A DNA stretch of 64,000 bases from Myxococcales bacterium (GTDB lineage: Bacteria; Myxococcota_A; Polyangia; Haliangiales; Haliangiaceae): contig JADJGV010000001.1 of NCBI GenBank assembly GCA_016707895.1, positions 186,001 to 250,000 of the forward strand. The letters are read 5' to 3'. The notes beneath the pieces were generated by a model that had not been told where the DNA came from, did not search any database, and saw only the letters and a list, made by a program, of their open reading frames with translations. Shown here one piece after another: positions 46,838 to 55,297 of the stretch; within the stretch, counting starts at the first letter, position 1, and every line of letters starts with the position of its first letter. The position numbers were made by a program, and so were the translations under genes.

Positions 46838-48963
46838 GCCACCGCTCCCGCGGCGGCCGCCGTCACCGTCACCGCCTGCCCGGCCAGCACCGCGGTGCCG
46901 GTCAGCTCGTCGACGCACGCCGGGTCGATCACGTCGTTCATGCTGACGCCGGCGTGGGCCGCCGCGACGGTCAGCCGCGCGCCGGCGCGGTGGTGGCCCC
47001 AGCCGTGCGGCAGGCTGACCACGCCCGGCATCAGGTCCGCGGTCAGCTCGACCGGCACCTCGACCGCGCCCACCGGCGACGCCAGCCGCGCCATCGCGCC
47101 GTCGGCCAGGCCGCGCGCGCGCGCGTCGTCGGGGTGCATCAACAGCGTGCAGCGCGGCTTGCCCTTCACCAACCGCAGGCTGTTGTGCATCCACGAGTTG
47201 TTGCTGCGCAGGTGGCGCCGGCCGATCAGGATCAGCGCGTCGGGGCCCGGCGCCTCGGCCAGCGCGCGATCGAGCCGCGCCAGCTCGCGCTGGTAGATCG
47301 CCGGCGCCAGCTGGATGCGGCGGTCGCGGTGGCGCAGCCGGCCCGGCAGCCGCGGCTCGAGCGGACCGAGATCGAGGCCGTGCGGCGCGGCCTTCACCTT
47401 GCCCAGCGACAGGCGGTGCGGCCCGGCCCGCAGCCCCAGCTCGAGGATGCGATCCGGCGGCAGCGCCCGCGCGGCCCGCGCCGCGAACCCGGCCAGCGGC
47501 GCCGGCAGGTGGACGCGCGCCGCCAGCTCGGCGGCGATCTCCCAGTCGTGGCGCTGATCGTCGCCGCGCGCGAACACCGCCGGCGAGTAGCGCGCCACGT
47601 TGCGCACGCCGAACATCGCCAGCGCGACGTCGTAGTCGCTGCGCTCGAGCGCCGAGGTCGGCGGCAGGATCACGTGCGCGTGCCGGGTGGTCTCGTTGAG
47701 GTGCGGATCGATCGACACCATGAACTCGAGCGTGGCCAGCGCCCGCTCGAGCCGCGGCCCGCCCGGCGTCGACAGCGCCGGGTTGCCGGCGCTGGTCACC
47801 AGCGCGCGCACCTGCCCCGGCCCCGGGGTCTCGATCTCGTCGACCAGCGTCACCGCCGGCAGCTCGCCGCCGAACTCGGGCAGCCCGCGCACCCGGCTGC
47901 GCCAGCGATCGAAGCCGCCGTCGAAGCCCAGCGTGCGCGCCAGCGGCAGCGCGTCGATCGCCGGCGTCGTGAACATCAGCCCGCCCGGCGTGTCGAGCGC
48001 GCCCAGCACGACGTTGACCGCGTAGCACAGCCACGCCGCCAGCCCGCCGAACGCCTGCGTGCAGACGCCGAGCCGGCCGTACACCACCGGCCGCGCCGCG
48101 CCGGCCAGCGTCCGCGCCAGCGCGGCGACGTCGTCGGCCGCGACCCCGGTCAGCGCCGCGGTGCGCGCGGGTGGGTACGCCGCGGCGATCGCCGCGAGCG
48201 GGTCGAGCCCGTCGGTGAACCCGGCCAGCCGCCCGGGCCGGGCCAGGCCCTCGGCGAACAGCACGTGCAAGAGCGACAGCAAGAGCGCCGCGTCGCCGCC
48301 GGGGCGGATGAACAGGTGGCGGCTGGCCAGCTGCGCGGTCTCGGTGCGGCGGGGATCGATCACGATCACCTGGCCGCCGTTGGCCAGGATCGCCTTGAGC
48401 CGCCCGCGCACGTCGGGCGCGGTCATCAGGCTGCCGTTGGACGCCAGCGGGTTGGCGCCCAGCGCGACGAAGCAGTCGCTGCGATCGATGTCGGGCACCG
48501 GCATCAAGAACTGGTCGCCGAACATCTGCAGCGCCGCCAGCATGTGCGGCAGCTGATCGAGCGAGGTCGCCGAGTACGCGTTCTTGGTGCCGAGCCGCCG
48601 CAAGAACAGCTGGCCGTAGGTCATCAGCCCGAGGTTGTGGGCGGTGGGGTTGCCCTGGTAGACCGCGACCGCGTCGGGGCCGTGGGCCGCGCGCACCGCC
48701 TTGAGCCGGCTGGCCACGCGGTCGAACGCCTCGTCCCAGCCGACCTCGCGCCAGCTCGCGCCCTCGCGCACCAGCGGCCGCTTCAGCCGATCGGGATCGT
48801 GGTGCAGGTCGGCCAGCGCGGTGGCCTTGGGGCACAGGTAGCCGCGCGAGAACGGATCGGCGGCGTCGCCCCGCACCGCGGTCACCTGCGTCCCCTCCAC
48901 GTCGATCGCGACGCCACAGGTAGCCTCGCACAAGGGACAGCTGCGATAATGCGTCACGGCCAT
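46834..48963 (-). CDS. molybdopterin (bis-PGD) oxidoreductase, DMSO reductase superfamily
   Basis: A 709-residue catalytic subunit of the formate dehydrogenase/nitrate reductase/thiosulfate-polysulfide reductase superfamily. Four cysteines for one Fe4S4 cluster lie at the N-terminus (C9, C12, C16 in CPLCEATC, and C44 in GYLCPKA). Further signatures are VIVIDPRRTETAQLASRHLFIRPG-type phosphate/pterin-contacting loops (seen as IDPRRTETAQL), LGANPLASNG, and a C-terminal beta barrel with HGWGHHRAG. There is no Tat signal, so the enzyme is cytoplasmic. The Mo ligand could be Ser in SLDQLPH, but this was not confirmed. No membrane or Fe-S subunit follows; instead a truncated globin gene is overlapped by 4 bp. 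The sulfur-gene context favours a sulfur or nitrogen oxyanion substrate, though a formate dehydrogenase-like role is possible. Confidence 0.93.
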   Translation of the reverse strand: MAVTHYRSCPLCEATCGVAIDVEGTQVTAVRGDAADPFSRGYLCPKATALADLHHDPDRLKRPLVREGASWREVGWDEAFDRVASRLKAVRAAHGPDAVAVYQGNPTAHNLGLMTYGQLFLRRLGTKNAYSATSLDQLPHMLAALQMFGDQFLMPVPDIDRSDCFVALGANPLASNGSLMTAPDVRGRLKAILANGGQVIVIDPRRTETAQLASRHLFIRPGGDAALLLSLLHVLFAEGLARPGRLAGFTDGLDPLAAIAAAYPPARTAALTGVAADDVAALARTLAGAARPVVYGRLGVCTQAFGGLAAWLCYAVNVVLGALDTPGGLMFTTPAIDALPLARTLGFDGGFDRWRSRVRGLPEFGGELPAVTLVDEIETPGPGQVRALVTSAGNPALSTPGGPRLERALATLEFMVSIDPHLNETTRHAHVILPPTSALERSDYDVALAMFGVRNVARYSPAVFARGDDQRHDWEIAAELAARVHLPAPLAGFAARAARALPPDRILELGLRAGPHRLSLGKVKAAPHGLDLGPLEPRLPGRLRHRDRRIQLAPAIYQRELARLDRALAEAPGPDALILIGRRHLRSNNSWMHNSLRLVKGKPRCTLLMHPDDARARGLADGAMARLASPVGAVEVPVELTADLMPGVVSLPHGWGHHRAGARLTVAAAHAGVSMNDVIDPACVDELTGTAVLAGQAVTVTAAAAGAVA

Positions 48964-48990
48964 GGTGTGCTCCGGCCGGCAGTGTAGCCC

Positions 48991-50838
48991 ATGACGGTCT
49001 TGACGCTCGACGACGTCCACCGCCTGCACCCGTGGCCGGCGCGCCACGGCGCGGCGCCGTCGATCGAGTTCCTGTGGCAGTTCGAGCTGGCCGCGGCGCC
49101 GGCCGACGTGTGGCGCGCCACCGCCGACACCTCGCGGCTCAACCGCGCGCTCGGCACCGCCGAGATGCACTTCACGGAGCGCGACGGCCAGCGGTTCGGC
49201 GCGTCGACCAGCGGCGGCCGCGCCCACCGCTGGCTCGAGCCACCGTGGAGCTGGGTGGCCGGCGAGTGGCTCGAGTGCGTGCGGCTCTACGATCGCGGCT
49301 ACCCGCGGGCGATGCACGCGATCCAGCGGGTCGATCCCCACGGCACCGGCACCCGCTACACCGCGTACTTCGGCTTCGTGCCGCGCGGCGCGCTGGGCCG
49401 GCTCGCGCTCAAGCTCGGCTTCGGCGGCCTCGAGCGCCCGTACCGCAAGGTCATGGCCGAGCTCGATCGCCAGCTCACCGCGCTGGCGCCGGCGCTGTTG
49501 CCGGTGGCCGCGCCGGCGCTGGCCCCGGCGACCCTGGCCCGCATCGCCAGCATCCGCGCCGAGCTCGCCGGCAAGGACCTCGAGCGCGCCGCGGTCGATC
49601 GGCTGTGCGACTTCGTCGCCACCGCCGACGATCTCGAGGTCGGCCGGATCCAGGTGCGCGAGCGCGCGCGGGCGTGGGGCCTCGACGAGGAGCGCCTGCT
49701 GGCGGTGTTCCTGCACGCCACCCGCGCCGGCCTGCTGGCGCTGTCGTGGGACGTGGTGTGCCCGCACTGCCGCGGCAGCGAGGGCGTGCCGGCGCTCGAC
49801 GCGCTGCCGACCGCGGCCCGCTGCGAGACCTGCCAGCTCGACTTCGGCACCGATCGCGACAACGCCATCGAGATCACGTTCCGCGTCCACCGCTCGATCC
49901 GCGAGGTGCCCGAGCGCCACTTCTGCAGCGCCGAGCCGGCGCGCAAGGATCACATCCGGCTGCAGCGGGTGGTGGCGCCCGGCGAGGCCGCCGAGCTGGC
50001 GCCGACGCTGGCGCCGCGCCGCTACCGGGCCCGGGTCGAGGGCGAGGAGCGCTACGGCTACCTCGACGTCGGCGCCGACGGCGCCGCCGCGGTCGAGTGG
50101 CGGGCCAGCGCCGGCGCCGGCGCGCGCGCGGTGGCCGCCACCCCGCGGCTGCGCCTCGCCAACGATCGCGCCGCCGACGCGGTGTTCATCGTCGAGGAGG
50201 CCGCCTGGTCCGACGTCGCGCTGCGGCCGGGCCGGCTGCTGTCGTTCCAGGAGTTCCGCGATCTGTTCAGCGAGGAGTACCTCGGCACCGACGTGCAGCT
50301 CGCGATCGGCGAGCAGACCATCCTGTTCACCGACATGGTCGGCTCGACCAACCTCTACGCCACCCGCGGCGATCCCGGCGCGTTCGTCGAGGTCCGCCGC
50401 CACTTCGCGGTGCTGTTCGAGCTGGTGCGCGCGCACCGCGGCGCGGTGGTCAAGACCATCGGCGACGCGGTCATGGCCGCGTTCGGCGATCCGCTCGACG
50501 CGGTGGTGTGCAGCAAGGCGATCCACGATCGCTTCCCGCCCGGCTGCGCCGACTCGGTCGCGGTGCTGCGGATCTCGCTCAACACCGGGCCGTGCATCGC
50601 GGTCCGGCTCAACGCCAACATCGACTACTTCGGCAGCACGGTGAACGTCGCGGCCAAGCTGCAGGCGCTGGCCGAGGCCTGGCAGATCGCGATGAGCAAG
50701 GCCACCTACGAGGCCCCCGGCGTCGCCGCGTGGCTGCGCGATCAGGGCGCGGCGCTCGAGGACGACGCCTACGCCTCGCCGGCGCTGCCGGCCCCGGTCG
50801 CGGCGCGGCGCTGGACCGTCCACCGCGCCCCGGGCTGA
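48991..50838 (+). CDS. class III nucleotide cyclase with SRPBCC and DUF5939-like domains
   Basis: A 615-residue soluble protein. An N-terminal START/SRPBCC-like ligand-binding domain (about 25-170: FLWQFELAAAPADVWRATAD, FTERDGQRFG) is followed by a DUF5939-like middle part (about 190-400) with a zinc-ribbon-type CPHCRGSEG...CETC motif, and a C-terminal class III cyclase (about 440-600). Cyclase motifs present are LFTDMVGSTNLY (metal Asp), IGDAVMAAF (second metal Asp), SLNTGPC and DYFGSTVNVAAKL (transition-state residues). It should make cAMP (or cGMP) in response to a hydrophobic ligand bound by the SRPBCC domain; substrate choice is not clear. It is divergent from the molybdoenzyme gene, 27 bp apart. 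Confidence 0.9.
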   Translation: MTVLTLDDVHRLHPWPARHGAAPSIEFLWQFELAAAPADVWRATADTSRLNRALGTAEMHFTERDGQRFGASTSGGRAHRWLEPPWSWVAGEWLECVRLYDRGYPRAMHAIQRVDPHGTGTRYTAYFGFVPRGALGRLALKLGFGGLERPYRKVMAELDRQLTALAPALLPVAAPALAPATLARIASIRAELAGKDLERAAVDRLCDFVATADDLEVGRIQVRERARAWGLDEERLLAVFLHATRAGLLALSWDVVCPHCRGSEGVPALDALPTAARCETCQLDFGTDRDNAIEITFRVHRSIREVPERHFCSAEPARKDHIRLQRVVAPGEAAELAPTLAPRRYRARVEGEERYGYLDVGADGAAAVEWRASAGAGARAVAATPRLRLANDRAADAVFIVEEAAWSDVALRPGRLLSFQEFRDLFSEEYLGTDVQLAIGEQTILFTDMVGSTNLYATRGDPGAFVEVRRHFAVLFELVRAHRGAVVKTIGDAVMAAFGDPLDAVVCSKAIHDRFPPGCADSVAVLRISLNTGPCIAVRLNANIDYFGSTVNVAAKLQALAEAWQIAMSKATYEAPGVAAWLRDQGAALEDDAYASPALPAPVAARRWTVHRAPG

Positions 50839-50847
50839 CCGCGGCGC

Positions 50848-52000
50848 TCACTCGCCGACGCGATCGAGCGCGCGCAGGAGCAGCAGCGCCTGCTGGCGCG
50901 CGTCCTCGCGATCGGCGTACCGCGCCGGCCACGCCGCGCACAGCCGATCGGTGATCGCCTCGACGTCGAGGTGGTCGGGCGGCGCCGCCCCCAGCGCCAC
51001 CGCCAGCCGGGCCACCGCCGGGGACACCGGCAGCGGGCCGCCGCGGCGCACGCCCAGCTGCGCCAGCAGATCGTCGCGCTCGCCGACCAGCGCGTCGACC
51101 GCGTCCATCGCGCGCGCCTCGCCGCGGTTGCGCACGGTCCACGCCCAGGTGCCGCCGGCGACGATCGCCCGCGGGATCACCTCGACGTCGAGCACGTCGC
51201 CGGGCGCGGCCGGCAGCGGCGGCTCGAGCGGCAGCACGGTCTGCAGCCAGTGGGTCGGCGCCGCGTCGACCGCGGTGGTCAACGTCACGCCCGGCGCCAG
51301 CGTGGCGAGGAAGCTCACGGCGATCGCGGTGACCGGCCCGGCGCTCGCGATCGGCACCGCGGCGGTGAAGCGGGTCGGCGTCGGCGCGCTGGCGTCGTGA
51401 TCGGCGCCGCACACCTCGGGCCCGAGCAGCTCGGCGGGCGCCAGCCGCGCGTAGCTGGGCCGATGGCGCAGGCGATCGGCCAGCGGCGCCAGATCGAGGC
51501 CGGCGACGTCGGCCACCGCCGCCAGCTCGCGCGCCAGGGCCGCCGGCCGCGCCGCCGCGAACACCAGCTGGTAGCTGGCGGGGATCGTCACCGCGTCGGG
51601 GCGGGCCCAGCGCCGGGCCAGCCGGTACAGCCGGTGGACGTCCTCGGCCGGCGCGAAGTGCCCGAGCAGCTCGGCCACGATCACCCGCGGCGCCTCGGGC
51701 AGGTCGTCGAGGCCCCTCGACGTCGGCGCGCACCGGCACCACGACGTCGGCCAGGCGGTTGTGGGCGATCAGCGCACGCGCCAGCGCGATCGCGCCGGTG
51801 CGCTCGACCGCGTAGACCCGGCGCGCGCCGGCCCGCGCCGCCAGCATCGCCAGCACGCCGCTGCCGGTGCCGAGGTCGACCACCACGTCGCCCGGGCGCA
51901 CCGTCGCCGCGATCGCGCGCGCGTAGGCGTCGACCCGCACCCGGTCGAGCAGCATCGTCGCCTGCTCGGCGGGATCGACGTAGCCGAGCCAGAACGTCAT
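50848..52000 (-). pseudogene. PRMT-like SAM methyltransferase with a single-base frameshift
   Basis: The N-terminal part (MTFWLGYVDPAEQATMLLDRVRV, then VVDLGTGSGVLAML and VYAVERTGAI) is an arginine-methyltransferase-like SAM domain, and the C-terminal 278 residues, beginning VIVAELLGHFAPAEDVHRLY, continue it in another frame: ELLGHF and the following E correspond to the SExMGxxLxxE double-Glu loop of PRMTs. The shift occurs in a run of four C (51713-51716, plus strand). Removing one base gives VEGLDDLPEAP and a 383-residue reading, so the gene is either recently broken or carries a sequencing indel. The last part of the enzyme is long and beta-rich as in PRMTs. Confidence 0.75.
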
Positions 52001-52027
52001 CGCGGCGTCACCCGCGCGCCGCGGCGC

Positions 52028-53206
52028 TCACGGCACGCACATCCGCATCGCCCACAGCGACGTGGTCGCGCCGTCGACCTGCAGCCAGAACAAGAACGGG
52101 AACTCGCCGTGGGTGGCGACGTCGTGGGCCTTGAGCCCGGCCGCGGTGACCACCACGCCGGGGGTCAGCGCCGGCAGCGCCTGCGAGTCGGGGCCGAGCA
52201 GCGCCCGGCCCAGGCGATCGGCGCCGACCTGGAACGCGTACCAGACGCCGGCGCTGGTCGCGCCCAGCCGCGGCGTCGACGAGATGTTGTCGACGTCGTC
52301 GCCGAACACCTCGTGGTGCATCGGCAACATCGCGCCCGGCGGCCCGCCGGTGGCCCACACCCGGTTGTCCTCGCAGTTCCAGCCGGCCACCACCGAGGCG
52401 CCGCCCGGCGCGACCACCAGGCTGGCGTTGTGGCAGGTCATCGAGATCGCCTGGCGGGTGGCGTCGTTGGCGGTCAGCGCGCCGTCGGCCACCACCACGT
52501 CGCAGTTGCTGCCGTTGCCGGTGATCGCCGCGTAGCCGCCGCCCAGCGGCCGCACCGCCAGCGCCTCGGGCATCGCCGTGAACATCGGGTCGGGGCCGGC
52601 GACGAGGTTGCCGTCGAGATCGAGCGCGACCGCGTGCGAGTCGGCCGCGGTGCCGACCATCGCGACGAACCGGCCGCGCCCAGGGTCGCCGGCCAGGTAG
52701 TCGAAGCCGAACGCGCGGCGGCCGTCGATCCGCGTCGACGGGCCGCGGTCGTAGCCGGCGGCGTCGAGCGGCAAGAACTTCACGCCGTTGTTGGCGGCGT
52801 CGTCGACCGCCAGCAGCACCTGGTCGCCGACCGCGGCGATCGCGATCGGCCCCTCCTTGGTCGCGGCCACCGCGTCGCTCTGCGTGTTGGCGAGGTGCGG
52901 GCCGCTCGCGTCGACGCCCAGCGCCAGGCCGCTGGTGTGGGTCTGGCTGCCGCCGGTCTGCCACGCGGCGACGAAGCCGGTCGTGGTCGCGGCCACGTCG
53001 AGCGCGAAGGTCGACGCCGCCGCGCCGCCGGTGTCGCCGAGGTCGATCAGCTGCACCGGCTGATCGCACGCCATCAGCGCGCCCGGCGGCGGGCCGGCCT
53101 CGGCGCTGTCGCCCTGGGCGTCGACCGCGGCCGGGTCGTAGCCGATCCGCCCGCAGCCAGCGGCGGCGATCACGGCGACGAGCCAGCGCGTCCGCATCGC
53201 GCGCAT
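52028..53206 (-). CDS. lipoprotein with GCGRIGYDP N-terminus
   Basis: A 392-residue lipoprotein (signal peptide from MRTRWLVAVIAAAGC, with two possible ATG starts 9 bases apart; lipidated Cys15 from the second). The GCGRIGYDP sequence right after the cleavage site is a common mature N-terminus in myxobacterial surface lipoproteins. The mature part is beta-rich with regular segments such as LALGVDASGPHLAN, VLLAVDDAANNGVKFLPLD and GWNCEDNRVWATGG, as in propeller-like proteins. There is a Cys-Cys pair in the middle. No enzymatic motif is evident. The 3' end lies 27 bp after the methyltransferase start on the same strand; coupling is possible. Confidence 0.75.
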   Translation of the reverse strand: MRAMRTRWLVAVIAAAGCGRIGYDPAAVDAQGDSAEAGPPPGALMACDQPVQLIDLGDTGGAAASTFALDVAATTTGFVAAWQTGGSQTHTSGLALGVDASGPHLANTQSDAVAATKEGPIAIAAVGDQVLLAVDDAANNGVKFLPLDAAGYDRGPSTRIDGRRAFGFDYLAGDPGRGRFVAMVGTAADSHAVALDLDGNLVAGPDPMFTAMPEALAVRPLGGGYAAITGNGSNCDVVVADGALTANDATRQAISMTCHNASLVVAPGGASVVAGWNCEDNRVWATGGPPGAMLPMHHEVFGDDVDNISSTPRLGATSAGVWYAFQVGADRLGRALLGPDSQALPALTPGVVVTAAGLKAHDVATHGEFPFLFWLQVDGATTSLWAMRMCVP

Positions 53207-53255
53207 CGTAGCGCAGCCGCCCGGCCCCGGGTACCGAACTCGCCGCGGCGGCGGC

Positions 53256-54494
53256 TCACCGCCGGGTCAGCACCAGCTGGTGGTCGGCCAGCGTGCGCTC
53301 GGCGAACGCGGCCTGCGAGAACGCCAGGTACAGGTGCCACGCGCGCACGAAGGCGGCGTCGAAGCCGAGCCGGGTGATCGTCGGCAGCGCCGCGTCGAAG
53401 CGCGCCCGCCACGCCGCCAGGGTCGGCGCGTAGTCGGGGCCGATGTCGTCGGCCGCGGTCAGCGTCAGGCCGGTGCCGGTGAGCGCCGCGCCGATCGCGC
53501 CCAGCGACGGGATCAGCGAGCCGGGGAAGATGTACGTCTGCATCCAGTCGACCGAGCGCCGGTAGGCCGCGAACCGCGCGTCGGGCATCGTGATCGACTG
53601 GATCGCCGCGCGGCCGCCCGGGCGCAGGCGCTCGCCGACGGTCGCGAAGTAGCGCGGCAGGTACTCGTAGCCGACCGCCTCCAGCATCTCGCACGACAGG
53701 ATCGCGTCGTAGCGCCCGTCGACGTCGCGGTAGTCGCACAGGCGGAACGTCACGCGATCGGCCAGCCCCTCGGCCGCGGCGCGGGCGGTGGCGTAGGCGA
53801 GCTGCGCCGGCGACACGGTGATCGCGGTGACGTGGCAGCCGCGGGTGCGGGCCGCGTGCAGCGCCAGCGCGCCCCAGCCGCAGCCGATCTCCAGCACGCG
53901 ATCGCCGGGGCCGATCCCGGCCAGCGCGCACAGCCGCTCGAGCTTGGCCGTCTGCGCGGCGGCCAGGTCGGCGGCGCCGTCGCGCCACAGCGCGCACGAG
54001 TACACCAGCTGCGCGTCGAGGAACGTCTGGTAGAACGCGTTGCCCAGGTCGTAGTGGGCGTAGATGTTGCGCGCCGAGCCGGCGCGATCGTTGGCGGCGC
54101 GCTGGTGGCGCCAACGGGTCGGCAGCTGGGCCAGCCAGGTCATCGGCGACTCGACGCCGCCGGCGCCGGTGGCGCGCAGGAACCACCCCAGCGCCGCCGG
54201 CAGATCGTCGGCGTCCCAGTCGCCGGCGGTGTAGCCCTCGCCGGCGCCCAGCTCGCCGCGCCACAGCATCCGGGCGAAGGCGCGATCGTCGTGGACCCGC
54301 AGCACCGCGGCGCGCTCGCCCTGGCCCAGCGCGACCCGCCGGCCGTCGGGCAACACCAGCTCGACCCGGCGATCGGCGGCCGCGCTGGCCAGCCGCGCCA
54401 GCACCACCCGGCGGGCCAGGCGCCCCAGCGGCTCGAGCGCGCGCGGGACCGGCGACGTCAGGGGGTGGACCGAGCGGCGCGCGAGCGAGGCCAT
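53256..54494 (-). CDS. cfa: cyclopropane-fatty-acyl-phospholipid synthase family enzyme
   Basis: A 412-residue CFA synthase-type SAM methyltransferase that acts on unsaturated acyl chains of membrane phospholipids. The N-terminal lipid-interacting domain (about 1-125) precedes the methyltransferase: ARNIYAHYDLGNAFY (about 138-152), the SAM loop VLEIGCGWGALALHAA, the acidic LCDYRDVDG, EMLEAVGYEYLPRYF with the catalytic Glu, and IQSITMPDARFAAYRRS. The ATG was chosen; an upstream GTG eight codons earlier is possible. It is the last gene of an operon with DUF1365 and a FAD oxidoreductase, a combination found in proteobacteria for modified fatty acid synthesis under singlet oxygen stress. It may make cyclopropane, methyl-branched or furan precursors. 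Confidence 0.93.
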   Translation of the reverse strand: MASLARRSVHPLTSPVPRALEPLGRLARRVVLARLASAAADRRVELVLPDGRRVALGQGERAAVLRVHDDRAFARMLWRGELGAGEGYTAGDWDADDLPAALGWFLRATGAGGVESPMTWLAQLPTRWRHQRAANDRAGSARNIYAHYDLGNAFYQTFLDAQLVYSCALWRDGAADLAAAQTAKLERLCALAGIGPGDRVLEIGCGWGALALHAARTRGCHVTAITVSPAQLAYATARAAAEGLADRVTFRLCDYRDVDGRYDAILSCEMLEAVGYEYLPRYFATVGERLRPGGRAAIQSITMPDARFAAYRRSVDWMQTYIFPGSLIPSLGAIGAALTGTGLTLTAADDIGPDYAPTLAAWRARFDAALPTITRLGFDAAFVRAWHLYLAFSQAAFAERTLADHQLVLTRR

Positions 54495-54526
54495 GCCCGG
54501 AGTTTGATGCACGAGCGCCGCCGACG

Positions 54527-55297
54527 TTACAGCGCCGCCGGCCGATGATCCGGCCCCGGGCGGCGGAACGGCACCCGCCGCAGGTGGTTCCACACCGCCT
54601 CGCCGTAGATCAGCGCCACCACCTGCAGGCTCATCAGCGGGAACCGCACCGCCGCCGCCGCCAGCGCGCGATCGGTCAGCGGCACCCGGCCCCCGGCCAG
54701 GTGCGCGACGAACACCCGCTCGCCGTCGGGCCGATCGACGTCCATGTGCACCGCCAGCCGCGGCGCGTCGGGCGGCCCGGCCGCGAACTCGAACGCGTAG
54801 CGGGCGTCGCCGTGCAGGAACGGCGACACGAAGAACGCGCGCTCGACGACGAACCGGGCGCGGGCCGGGCCGGCGTCGACCCGCTGCGCCGGGCCGAGCA
54901 GGTAGCGGTGGCGGCCGCCGTAGGTGTTGCGCACGTCGGCGATCACCGACGCCAGCCGCCCATCGGCGTCGTAGCCGCAGAAGAAGCTGACCGGGTTGAA
55001 GACGTAGTTGGCGGTGCGCAGCTGCGTGACCAGCCGCGCCGTCGCCGGGCGCGGCAGCCCGGCCTCGGCCAGCCGCGCGTGGTACGCGGCGACCAGCCCG
55101 CGGCCGGCGTCGTCGTAGTCGCGATCGTGCAGCGACCACAGGTTGGCCCGGTTGTGGCCGAACAGCCGCAGCCCGCGGTGCAGCGCCGGCAGCTCGTCGA
55201 GATCGAGGTGCGCGGTGACGATCGGGTAGCGGAACGTGCGCTGGTGGCGATCGCGGCGCGCGTGGACCAGGTGCCCCTGGTACAGCGCCGAGTTCAC
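54527..55297 (-). CDS. DUF1365 protein
   Basis: A 256-residue protein matching the DUF1365 family: LYQGHLVHARRDRHQRTFRYPI at the N-terminus (given here as GHLVHAR and FRYPI), LRTANYVFNPVSFFCGYD in the middle, FFVSPFLHGDARYAF and a C-terminal LKVVALIYGEAVW-like segment (LQVVALIYGEAVW). Members are always found beside a CFA-like methyltransferase and a FAD oxidoreductase, and are thought to act in modified-lipid synthesis; the biochemical activity is unknown. The GTG overlaps the flavoenzyme stop as GTGA. The His/Arg-rich surface may bind phospholipid headgroups. Confidence 0.88.
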   Translation of the reverse strand: MNSALYQGHLVHARRDRHQRTFRYPIVTAHLDLDELPALHRGLRLFGHNRANLWSLHDRDYDDAGRGLVAAYHARLAEAGLPRPATARLVTQLRTANYVFNPVSFFCGYDADGRLASVIADVRNTYGGRHRYLLGPAQRVDAGPARARFVVERAFFVSPFLHGDARYAFEFAAGPPDAPRLAVHMDVDRPDGERVFVAHLAGGRVPLTDRALAAAAVRFPLMSLQVVALIYGEAVWNHLRRVPFRRPGPDHRPAAL

